Both the position numbers and the translations under genes were made by a program. Below, piece after piece: positions 8,756 through 17,059 of a stretch of DNA of 64,000 nt (the first letter of the stretch is position 1; each line of letters begins with the position of its first letter). A model generated the notes under the pieces. It was not told the origin of the DNA and did no database searches. It was given only the letters and a program-made list of their open reading frames with translations. Where the stretch lies: contig CAQOGY010000013.1 of NCBI GenBank assembly GCA_948847595.1, forward strand, positions 1 to 64,000. The letters run 5' to 3'. This stretch comes from an uncultured Bacteroides sp. GTDB lineage: Bacteria; Bacteroidota; Bacteroidia; Bacteroidales; Bacteroidaceae.

Positions 8756-11700
8756 TTATAGTTTTATGCTTATACCAAAGTTTATAGTTCGCGTCATAGG
8801 GAAACTGCCTCCCCATATTTCAGGATCAATATCATCGCGTACATCAAAAATCTCAGAAGCCGTCAGCAGATTCATGCCTTGTGCATAGATACGTACAGAA
8901 GGAATACCCAACTTACGAGTCAACAACGTAGGTAATGTATAACCGATTTCTACATTTTTCAAGCGGAAATAATCTGCATCATATATCCAAAATGAAGAAG
9001 TCTGCCTATTGTTGTTATTACTATCATACCATATACGAGTTTGAGTATTAGTATGATTGTCGGGAGTCCAGCGTCCCAAAACATAAGAAGTGATAGCACC
9101 CTCGCCTTTTTTTCCTGAACCGTCCATAAAGTCACCGTTCAAATAGACTTGACGGTTGAGAGTACCTTGCGCAAATACGGAAAAATCGAATCCTTTATAA
9201 TTAAATCCGGCAGAAATTCCATAATATCCCTTAGCTTTCTTTGACCCTAAATTGGTTTGGTCATGAATATCAATAATATGATCCCCGTTCAAATCTTTAT
9301 AACGAATATCACCCGGCATAATCGTACTCTTCACAGCAGACGTCAAGAAAGCGTCGTGAGCATCAATTTCTTCTTGACTTTGAAAAATTCCATCAGCCAC
9401 ATATCCATAGGTCATTCCTACCGGGTCGCCTAATCGACTCATCCATGGATAAGCCTTCGTAAGTTCCGGTGTATATTCGAATTTAGATTGTTCAAAGCTT
9501 AAATTACCATTAATGAAATAATTGAAGTTTCTAATCCGATCTTGCCAAGTAAGCACCACTTCCGTACCTGTATAAGAATATTTCTCACAATTAGTACGTG
9601 GATAAACGTTGCCCAGAATCGCTGTTTTGATTTCAGAAGTAGCTACCACATCAGAAAACTTGTTCTGATAATAATCAAATGTAGCGGAAAGGCGATCATT
9701 GAAAAATCCCAAATCAATTCCTACATTCAACTTCTTGGCTATTTCCGGATTAAGACGTGAAGGCGTTTTGTTCTCTTCTGTCCATTTATTATCAAAAGGA
9801 CCTCCATACAGATGCACCTTAAAAGTACTGTACGACTGTTTATATTCAGCATAGTCACACATAGCCTGCCCTGTCACTGCATAAGAGATACGTGGTTTTA
9901 ATGTACTAAAGATCTTCAAATCTTTCACAAACGACTCATTATGTCCATTCCAGGCGGCTCCCATACCCCAGTAATTACCCCAGCGATTACCTGGAGCTAA
10001 CCAGTTGTATCCGCCACGAGTGTACACGGCTTCTGCTAAATAGCGGTCGTCATAGTTGTAATTCACTCGACCGGAATAATTAGTATAATTCCGCAAATAT
10101 CCCTTCTGCACATTTTGATCCTGGATTTGATTCAGGTCGGCCACAAGTAAAGCGGACACTTTATGTTTGCCGAATGAATGGTCATAGCCAGCCATTCCTT
10201 TCAAAAAGGTAATACGGTAACGCTGGTCTTTTTTTCCAGAGTTACCCTGATCTTTGTCTTCACCAATTTGCTGGTAAGAACCATCTTCTTTATATATATA
10301 AGCTGCAAATTCCTTACTACGAGTAGTAAGATAAGAGGTCGCAGTATAATAAGAACCAGTAGCCTCCAAATAAAGTCCATCAAGCAAAAAATCCATTTTT
10401 TGCTTTACCGTAAGGTCAAAAGACATATGACGGCTGTCTTCAAACTGATGACCATTGTCAAATAGCAGACCTTTCAGATTCTGATTCGCCTTCGAGTCTA
10501 TATACGAACCGTAGGAACCGTCAGGATTATAGACAGGATAAAGATTAGGACGAGTACCAAGTATATTACTATAAAATGACCGGGTTCCTGCTGCAGGTTG
10601 ATTATAACGCTCTTGGCGTCCGGCCAAATTAATCTGCATAAAAGTAGTTGAAGTTACTTTGACTCCCAGATTGGAACGTACAGAAAACCGGTTAGTCTGC
10701 GCATTTGTGTTGTAACTGTTCGCATCATTTGTTTTAAAAAAGCCATTCTCACGATACCAGTCAAGATCAACAAAGTAATTAAAACTATTTGTAGCTCCAG
10801 ATACATTGAAATTGTAGCGATGCACAGGAGTTGTATTGTTTAGTAACTCATTATACCAATCCACATCAGGATAAAGATAACCATTCTCCTTATTCCGGTA
10901 CTTTTCTATAATTTCCGGTCTATAAGCATCAATGTAAGCTCCCGGAGAACGGTTATCATTAGCATACCCCTCATTCACTAATGTCATATAATCTACGGTT
11001 CCAAGCAAATCCGGCAACTTTAATGCTTGCTGAAAGCCTGTTTCAGCTGCAAATGAAAATCTGGGACGGCCTATGTTGCCTTTCTTCGTAATCACATTGA
11101 TGACACCTGCTGCAGAACGTTGTCCCAGCATCACGCTAGAAAGTCCATCTTTCAATACCTGTACGCTCTCTACTTGATCTGGGTCCATAGTGTAGAAGTC
11201 ACGTTCAATTCCATCCACTAAAAACAGAGTTGTACGCGAATTGCGTACTTTCCAACCGTAAGAAGCCGGCATATCCCCCCCTTGGCGATAAATGTTCAAA
11301 CCCGGCATACGCCCTTGTATAGCACCCAAAAAGTTATATGTAGGGGTAGATGTAACGGCTGTTCCATCTACAAAACCGATTGTTTCAACTAAATCTCCTT
11401 TCTTAGAGGTCCCTCGTAAGCGATCGGTCACCTTCTCTTTATCTTCCGGACCAGACATTGCACGCATAGCCATCTGAACGATGAAACGCCCCTTTTTCTT
11501 GTAATACGTCTCCTGAGAGTAGAATTCAGGATGAGAGAAACTAAGTTTCGTTCCCTCTGTAATCGGCAAATCAAAATAGCCGTTCGCGTCCGTTAGTGCT
11601 TGCTTTTCAGTCCCAGGCACTTGGACTACCACCCCTGACAAGGGTTTTCCGTTAGCATCGGCAACCATACCTCGCATATTGTGAATCTGCTGTGCACACA

Positions 11701-11758
11701 CAGTAGAAGAAATAAGCAGGACACTTACCATACAACATTCTAAAATCTTTTTCTTCAT
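8756..11758 (-). CDS. SusC/RagA-family TonB-dependent transporter
   Basis: TonB-dependent outer-membrane importer, 1000 residues. It has a signal peptide (about 1-22, STVCAQ), a carboxypeptidase-regulatory-like domain (about 28-95), a plug domain that starts with an atypical sequence (about 115-225, SAAGVINVITKKG near its end) and a barrel. The usual DEVVVVGYG segment is replaced by a charged linker of the form GPEDKEKVTDRL, which marks a distinct SusC subgroup. No STN domain is present. It is the first gene after the ECF sigma factor, with about 205 AT-rich bases between them, where a sigma-dependent promoter may lie. Confidence 0.94.
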   Translation of the reverse strand: MKKKILECCMVSVLLISSTVCAQQIHNMRGMVADANGKPLSGVVVQVPGTEKQALTDANGYFDLPITEGTKLSFSHPEFYSQETYYKKKGRFIVQMAMRAMSGPEDKEKVTDRLRGTSKKGDLVETIGFVDGTAVTSTPTYNFLGAIQGRMPGLNIYRQGGDMPASYGWKVRNSRTTLFLVDGIERDFYTMDPDQVESVQVLKDGLSSVMLGQRSAAGVINVITKKGNIGRPRFSFAAETGFQQALKLPDLLGTVDYMTLVNEGYANDNRSPGAYIDAYRPEIIEKYRNKENGYLYPDVDWYNELLNNTTPVHRYNFNVSGATNSFNYFVDLDWYRENGFFKTNDANSYNTNAQTNRFSVRSNLGVKVTSTTFMQINLAGRQERYNQPAAGTRSFYSNILGTRPNLYPVYNPDGSYGSYIDSKANQNLKGLLFDNGHQFEDSRHMSFDLTVKQKMDFLLDGLYLEATGSYYTATSYLTTRSKEFAAYIYKEDGSYQQIGEDKDQGNSGKKDQRYRITFLKGMAGYDHSFGKHKVSALLVADLNQIQDQNVQKGYLRNYTNYSGRVNYNYDDRYLAEAVYTRGGYNWLAPGNRWGNYWGMGAAWNGHNESFVKDLKIFSTLKPRISYAVTGQAMCDYAEYKQSYSTFKVHLYGGPFDNKWTEENKTPSRLNPEIAKKLNVGIDLGFFNDRLSATFDYYQNKFSDVVATSEIKTAILGNVYPRTNCEKYSYTGTEVVLTWQDRIRNFNYFINGNLSFEQSKFEYTPELTKAYPWMSRLGDPVGMTYGYVADGIFQSQEEIDAHDAFLTSAVKSTIMPGDIRYKDLNGDHIIDIHDQTNLGSKKAKGYYGISAGFNYKGFDFSVFAQGTLNRQVYLNGDFMDGSGKKGEGAITSYVLGRWTPDNHTNTQTRIWYDSNNNNRQTSSFWIYDADYFRLKNVEIGYTLPTLLTRKLGIPSVRIYAQGMNLLTASEIFDVRDDIDPEIWGGSFPMTRTINFGISIKL

Positions 11759-11964
11759 TGTACAAGATTGATGTTAAACATATTAATTAATACTAAATTT
11801 AAATTGATTCTATAAAATCAAAATATATAAATCAACTCATTGTCCAAAAACATCATTACTCCTCCTTTTATAAAAGATTCTCTGTCACAAAAAAAGACAA
11901 AATCAAAGCAAGGCTTTTCCTAGAATTATCAGTTTTCATGATTTCAACTTGCCATTAAAGGCAA

Positions 11965-12480
11965 TCAAATGCACATCCTAATATAATTACGCATAATTTT
12001 TCGTCCTGTAAAAAGATGATTTTCTACTGTGCTCATACTTAACTGTAGTTCCTCTGAAATTTCATATATATTTTTTTCTTCAAACCGACTCATAGAGTAG
12101 ACCTTTTTGCGTTGTTGTGGAAATGTGTTTAACTTCATTCTTTCTATAGTGAGTAAATCTTTAGCAATGATTTCTTTTTCAGGTTCACAAGTAGATTCAA
12201 TAACATTTTCATAGGCGTACGATACCATTTCCTGTTTTCTATAATAACAGCGTAAATAGTCTATCACAATATTACGTGTTATAGTGAAAAGAAAAGACCG
12301 AATGGTAGACTTTTGAAGCATCTTGTCATAATCTAACAAATGTACAAAAACGTCTTGCACTAGATCTTCAGCATCATGTTTACATTTTATACGGCATATA
12401 ATATACCGGAATATCACTGAGTAATATTCCTTATATATCTCTTCAATAATCAAACATGCTTCCATTTCTATGTTTTTCAT
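11965..12480 (-). CDS. ECF-type RNA polymerase sigma-70 factor
   Basis: Alternative sigma factor of the extracytoplasmic-function type, 171 residues. Region 2 is at about 15-85 (HDAEDLVQDVFVHLLDYD and RSFLFTITRNIVIDYLR) and region 4 at about 115-165 (EISEELQLSMSTVENHLFTGRK, a helix-turn-helix for the -35 element). Bacteroides ECF factors normally sit next to a FecR-type anti-sigma gene and a SusC with an STN domain. Neither is present in this window, so this is an orphan, or its partner is elsewhere. It lies between the PL38-like gene and the double SusCD block and could activate either. A 7-of-8 match to the TAnnTTTG element lies on the minus strand at about 12502-12509, just upstream of its start. 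Confidence 0.9.
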   Translation of the reverse strand: MKNIEMEACLIIEEIYKEYYSVIFRYIICRIKCKHDAEDLVQDVFVHLLDYDKMLQKSTIRSFLFTITRNIVIDYLRCYYRKQEMVSYAYENVIESTCEPEKEIIAKDLLTIERMKLNTFPQQRKKVYSMSRFEEKNIYEISEELQLSMSTVENHLFTGRKIMRNYIRMCI

Positions 12481-12649
12481 AAAATTATTAATTAGTCACT
12501 GCAAATATGAGTTATCAGATTAAAAAATATAAGGACGTTTTGATGCAAATAATAGGATATTCTTATTCATGAGCAAAATCATACTATATATCATAGCCAT
12601 TGACCTCTATATCTCTTATATTTTTTCTGTGCACTTCGTGTTACAAGAA

Positions 12650-12966
12650 CAAAATGGATAGCCCCCACTAGGTTTTAATTTGAAATTCATTTGTTGTGAT
12701 GAATCCGTTAGAAAACTAGCATATTTACCCTAAGTCGAGGTCTCCACATTCGCGTCATCTGTATATACAGTTGCTAAATAAATTTTATCCGGTTCTAAAA
12801 AATCTAACGTAATCACTTCGTCCGAACCATTATTATTCGTTATACCGCCAACAAACCAATCATCCTTTTCCCGCCGTGCCATAAGAATGTGTTTGCCCGG
12901 TTCTCCAAAAAGCACAGATGAGTCGTTTTCATTATATAAACATATGGGCTGATATCTAATAGACAC
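12650..12966 (-). pseudogene. C-terminal remnant of a GH97 glycoside hydrolase
   Basis: About 100 codons match the end of GH97 enzymes: the phrase GEPGKHILMARREKDDWFVGG, then LDFLEPDKIYLATVYTDDAN. The frame is broken by a TAG at 12730-12732. The family-like ending continues in the same frame beyond it (DSSQQMNFKLKPSGGY, about 12650-12710). There is no catalytic (beta/alpha)8 part, and whole GH97 proteins are about 650-700 residues. The fragment follows directly, in frame, after the stop of the lyase gene at 12997 and has no convincing start codon (only a GTG at 12964-12966). I read it as a dead gene left by a deletion. The assignment rests on motif memory and needs a profile search. Confidence 0.7.
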
Positions 12967-12976
12967 CAGCCCATAT
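12942..12976 (-). terminator. Hairpin after the PL38-like lyase gene
   Basis: A perfect 10-base stem (ATATGGGCTG at 12942-12951 with CAGCCCATAT at 12967-12976) and a 15-base loop begin about 20 bases after the stop of the lyase gene. On the minus strand it is followed by a T/A-rich stretch. It overlaps the start of the GH97 remnant, which further suggests that the remnant is not translated. Confidence 0.5.
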
Positions 12977-12996
12977 TTATGAAATAACCAATACTT

Positions 12997-14313
12997 TTAT
13001 CTTGGATACATTAATGTACCATATCCTAACAAGTCAAAAGCGCCCCCACCATTTCCTGTTTGCGCTCCTACTTCCGGACGCATCTGGTTTACACCCATCA
13101 ATGTATATTGGAGCCATTGAGGTTCCACATTTTTAACTCTCGCATAATGCCAATAAAGTACCTCATACATCGGACGGGTCGATCCTCTGTCTGAACTAAT
13201 TTCAGTATGTAACCCGTGAAAGCCATTATATTCCACAAAAGGAACATCCAACATCGCCACGTTATATTTGGCTACATATTCTGATGCTTTCAAAATAACA
13301 TTATTATTATAACCAAAGAAATCATCTCCTTGATTATAAGTCATTTGAGCTATAATTCCTAACAGTCCTATCACTAATGTTGAGTGTCCTTGGTCACGCC
13401 CGCTTTCTTGAATCTGTGCCAACCCCGCATTATCACCGTCAAAGACATGAACTATTGTCCTCTTCAAACAGCCATTACCGTCACCATTTAATAAGTAGTC
13501 AACAGCTTCATTATATATGTCACGACGATCTGACAAAATACCGATTGACAACATAGATGCTAAATTTGCCAATCCCCAGTTTGCCCAATAATTCAAAACA
13601 GGCGCTCCATGATGTCTTACAATAAAATCATGGTTAGCAACATAAAAAACATCTACCATCCACTGCTGATATGCCTTAAATTTATCACTCTCCCAATTAG
13701 AGTAATCACGCATTAATTCTCCAGCGTTTGCAAACTGATAACCATATAATCCGGCAGCCAACGACATATTGGAGTCACCATTAATAGATTTACAAGTTGC
13801 AGCCCACGCATTTAGAATATTAATAGAGGCTTGTGCATATTTTACATCACCAGTAATCTTCCAGGCTAAAGCATAATGATACGCCGCATGAGCCTGATTA
13901 GCGGCATTATTATAGTTATCATGCTCTTCTTCCCATATAGTTCCCCCACCCCTGATAATCTTTACTGTAGGATTAGGAGCCACAGTAGTATTAGGAAGGT
14001 TATTCTCATCAGCAACTATTGTTACCGAAGCAGGTGCCTGGAAATGATTGTTTTCGAGCAATTTATTCCAACCATCAATCCAAGGAGATTCGCCGTTTGC
14101 CACCTTGGCTTTTGCACGTAAAAGGTCTTCAGCACTATGCAATCCGCCTGGGTGAACCATTGGTTCACTTTCATCTTTTATTATAATATTGTGAGGAATA
14201 TCCTCTTCACCGTTATCGGTCACCCAATCTCTTTCTATCGGATCAATATCATCACCACAAGCCACTGACAATGACAAGAAGCTTATGAACATCAAATAAT
14301 ATATTTTTTTCAT
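12997..14313 (-). CDS. Alginate-lyase-superfamily lipoprotein, possibly PL38 glucuronan lyase
   Basis: Probably a polysaccharide lyase with an (alpha/alpha)-toroid fold, 438 residues. The lipobox ends at Cys19 and is followed by GDDID, fitting export to the cell surface. The alginate-lyase domain runs from about residue 54 to 400. Candidate active-site residues are visible in HHGAPVLNYWANWGLANLA (His234-235, Asn241, Asn245) and in IQESGRDQGHST (about 301-311). These motifs resemble the Bacteroides proteins placed in PL38 (endo-glucuronan lyase). PL5- and PL17-type N-terminal domains share the fold, so the substrate is uncertain. It follows the two IPT proteins by 25 bases and is the only clear depolymerase of this operon. 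Confidence 0.75.
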   Translation of the reverse strand: MKKIYYLMFISFLSLSVACGDDIDPIERDWVTDNGEEDIPHNIIIKDESEPMVHPGGLHSAEDLLRAKAKVANGESPWIDGWNKLLENNHFQAPASVTIVADENNLPNTTVAPNPTVKIIRGGGTIWEEEHDNYNNAANQAHAAYHYALAWKITGDVKYAQASINILNAWAATCKSINGDSNMSLAAGLYGYQFANAGELMRDYSNWESDKFKAYQQWMVDVFYVANHDFIVRHHGAPVLNYWANWGLANLASMLSIGILSDRRDIYNEAVDYLLNGDGNGCLKRTIVHVFDGDNAGLAQIQESGRDQGHSTLVIGLLGIIAQMTYNQGDDFFGYNNNVILKASEYVAKYNVAMLDVPFVEYNGFHGLHTEISSDRGSTRPMYEVLYWHYARVKNVEPQWLQYTLMGVNQMRPEVGAQTGNGGGAFDLLGYGTLMYPR

Positions 14314-14338
14314 ATTTTACTCGTTTTATAAATCAAAA

Positions 14339-15835
14339 CTATTGTACATCACCTACATAAACCAATTTGAATTCTGTGACCTTAAAGCATGAAGTATAAG
14401 GCAAATTAGCTGTAAAGCCAAGGCATATTTCTGTTGTCTCAGACAAATTGAAAGGAATAGATTCTTCTGCAAGAGGGGCATTCTTACTATGATCTTTGAA
14501 CTTCCAAAACACATCCCCATTTGCTTCAGACAACTGGTCTGGATTAGGCAACTCAGCCATGTTTTTAACAATCGCAACATAAGGATTACCAGTTTTCAGG
14601 ACTACTTCTCCATATGTAACTTTCAACATATAAGAGCCTTTCGGCAAAGTAATGTTCTGATACATCTTACCATTCGTTACTGTTTTTGTAGCCGCAACTG
14701 CATTGTTGTTCCAACCTGCCTGTATAATCAAGACTTGCGCATCCGTATTCAATCCTCCGACAGGCACTGAACAGTACTGCCCATTCTGTTTGTTAAACAT
14801 ATTCTGCGCAGCTTCATTCACAGTCCAACCAGCTGGTACAGCCCAAGAATTTTCAGTACCGCCTTGTCCTTCTTTAAACTCATTCGGAGTAAAAGGAGCC
14901 TTATAGTTCTTCAAAACATAGCTTGAAATATCCGTATTATCTTCCAGCACTTTCAGTTCATCCGCAGAGGTAGAGGAAAGTCCGTCTTTCGTCACAGTTA
15001 TCGCACCACCAGCAAAACCATCCGGAACTACCGCTATTATCTCACTATTTGCACAAGATTCAATGGAAACAGCATTCAAATCACCGAATTTCACTGTAAC
15101 AGCATTTGCATCAGTACCGAAGCCTGTACCGGAAATTGTCACTTTATCCCCAGCAAATGCAAAACTTTCACTCAATACATTATCTGATTTCACAGTAGTA
15201 ACGGTCGGCTTCTCCAACAAGGTAATCTTCAACACATTCTTTGCTTCCTTTCCCTGAATCCGTACTTTAAGTTCAAATTCCCCAAACACGGTAGTTTCCG
15301 GTACAATTGCCTTTATTTCCTCATCCATACATGAAGTTATAGTGAAAGGTACTTCCTCTCCGTCTATCATGCAATACAACTGCACATCCTCTGTCACTGT
15401 ACCAAAATTCTTTCCAATAATTGTAACTTCCGCATTACCTGTTACTCTTGCCGGTGATATTCCCATCATTTCAGGATTGGGAATAACCGTAAAAAGTCGG
15501 TCGGACGTTACAATGCTCATCTTGTTCGCTTCGATAGTTAATGCACCACTGGCTGCATTTTCCGGGACCTTGACCACCAATTTGGTATCTTCACAAGTAA
15601 GCAGTTCCGCAGATTCTTCCATACCTGTAAAAAACACTTTTACCAACTCTTTCGCAGCTCCGAAGTTTGCTCCTTCAATAGTAACTTCTGCTCCCGCATA
15701 GCCACGTTGGGGGGATATACTGGAAACCGACAATACAGGGTCTTCATTTGTAAGCCGTACAATTTCCGCATCGTCATCACAAGCAACTGTCAGCAATGTA
15801 AACAACAATGGAAATATTAAATATATCTTTCTCAT
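14339..15835 (-). CDS. IPT/TIG-repeat surface glycan-binding lipoprotein with a DUF5013-like C-terminus
   Basis: Probable surface glycan-binding protein, 498 residues. The lipobox ends at Cys19 and is followed by DDDAE, a strong surface-export-type acidic stretch. Three IPT/TIG immunoglobulin-like domains follow (about 37-115, 118-205 and 210-293), each with the GxNFG-type turn (ITIEGANFGAA is the pattern). The C-terminal 200 residues look like DUF5013 (YVLKNYKAPFTPNEF at the start, then W.VN.AAQNMF) and are probably a carbohydrate-binding beta-sandwich. The same C-terminal domain occurs in the next protein (15865-17034), so the two are tandem paralogues that differ in the number of IPT repeats. 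Confidence 0.88.
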   Translation of the reverse strand: MRKIYLIFPLLFTLLTVACDDDAEIVRLTNEDPVLSVSSISPQRGYAGAEVTIEGANFGAAKELVKVFFTGMEESAELLTCEDTKLVVKVPENAASGALTIEANKMSIVTSDRLFTVIPNPEMMGISPARVTGNAEVTIIGKNFGTVTEDVQLYCMIDGEEVPFTITSCMDEEIKAIVPETTVFGEFELKVRIQGKEAKNVLKITLLEKPTVTTVKSDNVLSESFAFAGDKVTISGTGFGTDANAVTVKFGDLNAVSIESCANSEIIAVVPDGFAGGAITVTKDGLSSTSADELKVLEDNTDISSYVLKNYKAPFTPNEFKEGQGGTENSWAVPAGWTVNEAAQNMFNKQNGQYCSVPVGGLNTDAQVLIIQAGWNNNAVAATKTVTNGKMYQNITLPKGSYMLKVTYGEVVLKTGNPYVAIVKNMAELPNPDQLSEANGDVFWKFKDHSKNAPLAEESIPFNLSETTEICLGFTANLPYTSCFKVTEFKLVYVGDVQ

Positions 15836-15864
15836 CTGTTTTTTTTAATTTTTTAGATTATGAT

Positions 15865-17034
15865 TCATAACAATTCTAATCTCAGTTCTGTCGCTCTAAA
15901 CCAGCCGTTAGCGGTCATAGAGCATACAAATCCAAGGGCAACCTCCGTACTTTCCTCGGTCAGTTCAAACTCAATCTGTACAGAAGAGGATGTTTTATTC
16001 TCTCCCACAAACAAATAAAGTCCTTTCACCAGTTCATTATCCTCAATATCAGTAATATCAGGTAATTCATTACCTTCAGCAACTGTAATATAGAGTGTAC
16101 TAGTCTTCACACCATATTCTTTCAAATTTACTGTCAGGCGATATTTCCCTTTTGGCAACGTTGTTGTCTGATAAAGTTTACCATTCGTAAAGTTGTTTGC
16201 TCCCCATCCAGCCTGTAAAAGCAGATTGTCATTGTTCAAGCCGGCTACTTTCTCTGAAGCACCACCATTTTGCATACTGCGTGCAGCATCGTTTACGATC
16301 CAATCAGCCGGAAGGTAAGTTCCGGGAGAAGTACCCAGTTGCGCATCCGTCATGTTAGGATCTATCTTGAACGGCTGTCTGTAGTTCTTCAAATAAGCAA
16401 CCGTAACATCTCCTTTGGCAAACGGATTCAAAGCTGCCCCTGCCACTACTTCAAAACCATTCACGACAATAACGACCTCTCCCGTAGGAAAATTTTCAGG
16501 AGCAACCGTTTGAATTTCTGTTTCAGACCACTTGGTCACTTCTGCATTAACACCACCGAACTTCACGAGAACATCTTCTTTTGCCGTACCAAAACCTGTA
16601 CCTTTGATTGTCACCGTTTCTCCCGGCCTGATAATAGAAGAGCCACTCTCCGTTTCCATTTCGGAAACAACAGGAGACGGCCATATCACGTAATTTCCCA
16701 CCGTTACCGAATTGGTCCATACCTGCAAGGTAATGTCACCACTCATAGCTTCTTCAGGCACTTCCACTACCACACAATTATTATTGCAGGACAGTACATT
16801 ATCCGCAAGTATTCCTCCAAAAGAAACTTTAACCGCTTCCGCACGATCACCGAAATTATGCCCCAATATTGCCACACGCGACTTTACATAGCCTTCTGCA
16901 GGCGAATAGCCCGACACTTCGGGCGCAGGATATACATACTGTTTGATATTACTGTCCTTTTCGCAGCTAATAAAGACTACTGTTCCTAAAGCCAGCAGGC
17001 AGCAACTTATGATTTTTATAAATAAACGCTTCAT
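15865..17034 (-). CDS. IPT/TIG-repeat surface glycan-binding lipoprotein, shorter paralogue
   Basis: Probable surface glycan-binding protein, 389 residues. The lipobox ends at Cys24, followed by EKDS. Two IPT/TIG domains are seen (about 40-115 and 118-203, with GHNFGDRAEAVKVSFGG and GTGFGTAKEDVLVKFGG), then a DUF5013-like C-terminal domain (about 210-389, LKNYRQPFKIDPN). It lies 25 bases after the SusD-like gene and 29 bases before its longer paralogue. A SusC-SusD-IPT-IPT order is a standard capture module, and two binding proteins suggest sites for different parts of the same polymer. Confidence 0.87.
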   Translation of the reverse strand: MKRLFIKIISCCLLALGTVVFISCEKDSNIKQYVYPAPEVSGYSPAEGYVKSRVAILGHNFGDRAEAVKVSFGGILADNVLSCNNNCVVVEVPEEAMSGDITLQVWTNSVTVGNYVIWPSPVVSEMETESGSSIIRPGETVTIKGTGFGTAKEDVLVKFGGVNAEVTKWSETEIQTVAPENFPTGEVVIVVNGFEVVAGAALNPFAKGDVTVAYLKNYRQPFKIDPNMTDAQLGTSPGTYLPADWIVNDAARSMQNGGASEKVAGLNNDNLLLQAGWGANNFTNGKLYQTTTLPKGKYRLTVNLKEYGVKTSTLYITVAEGNELPDITDIEDNELVKGLYLFVGENKTSSSVQIEFELTEESTEVALGFVCSMTANGWFRATELRLELL

Positions 17035-17059
17035 AATCTTATCCTTTTTAAATAATTAA

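Noticed and set aside
16270..16989. Plus-strand open frame of 239 codons opposite the IPT protein gene
   Set aside because: It is the mirror of a well-supported gene, has Arg/His-rich low-quality sequence with no domain and no promoter; it results from the codon use of the real gene.
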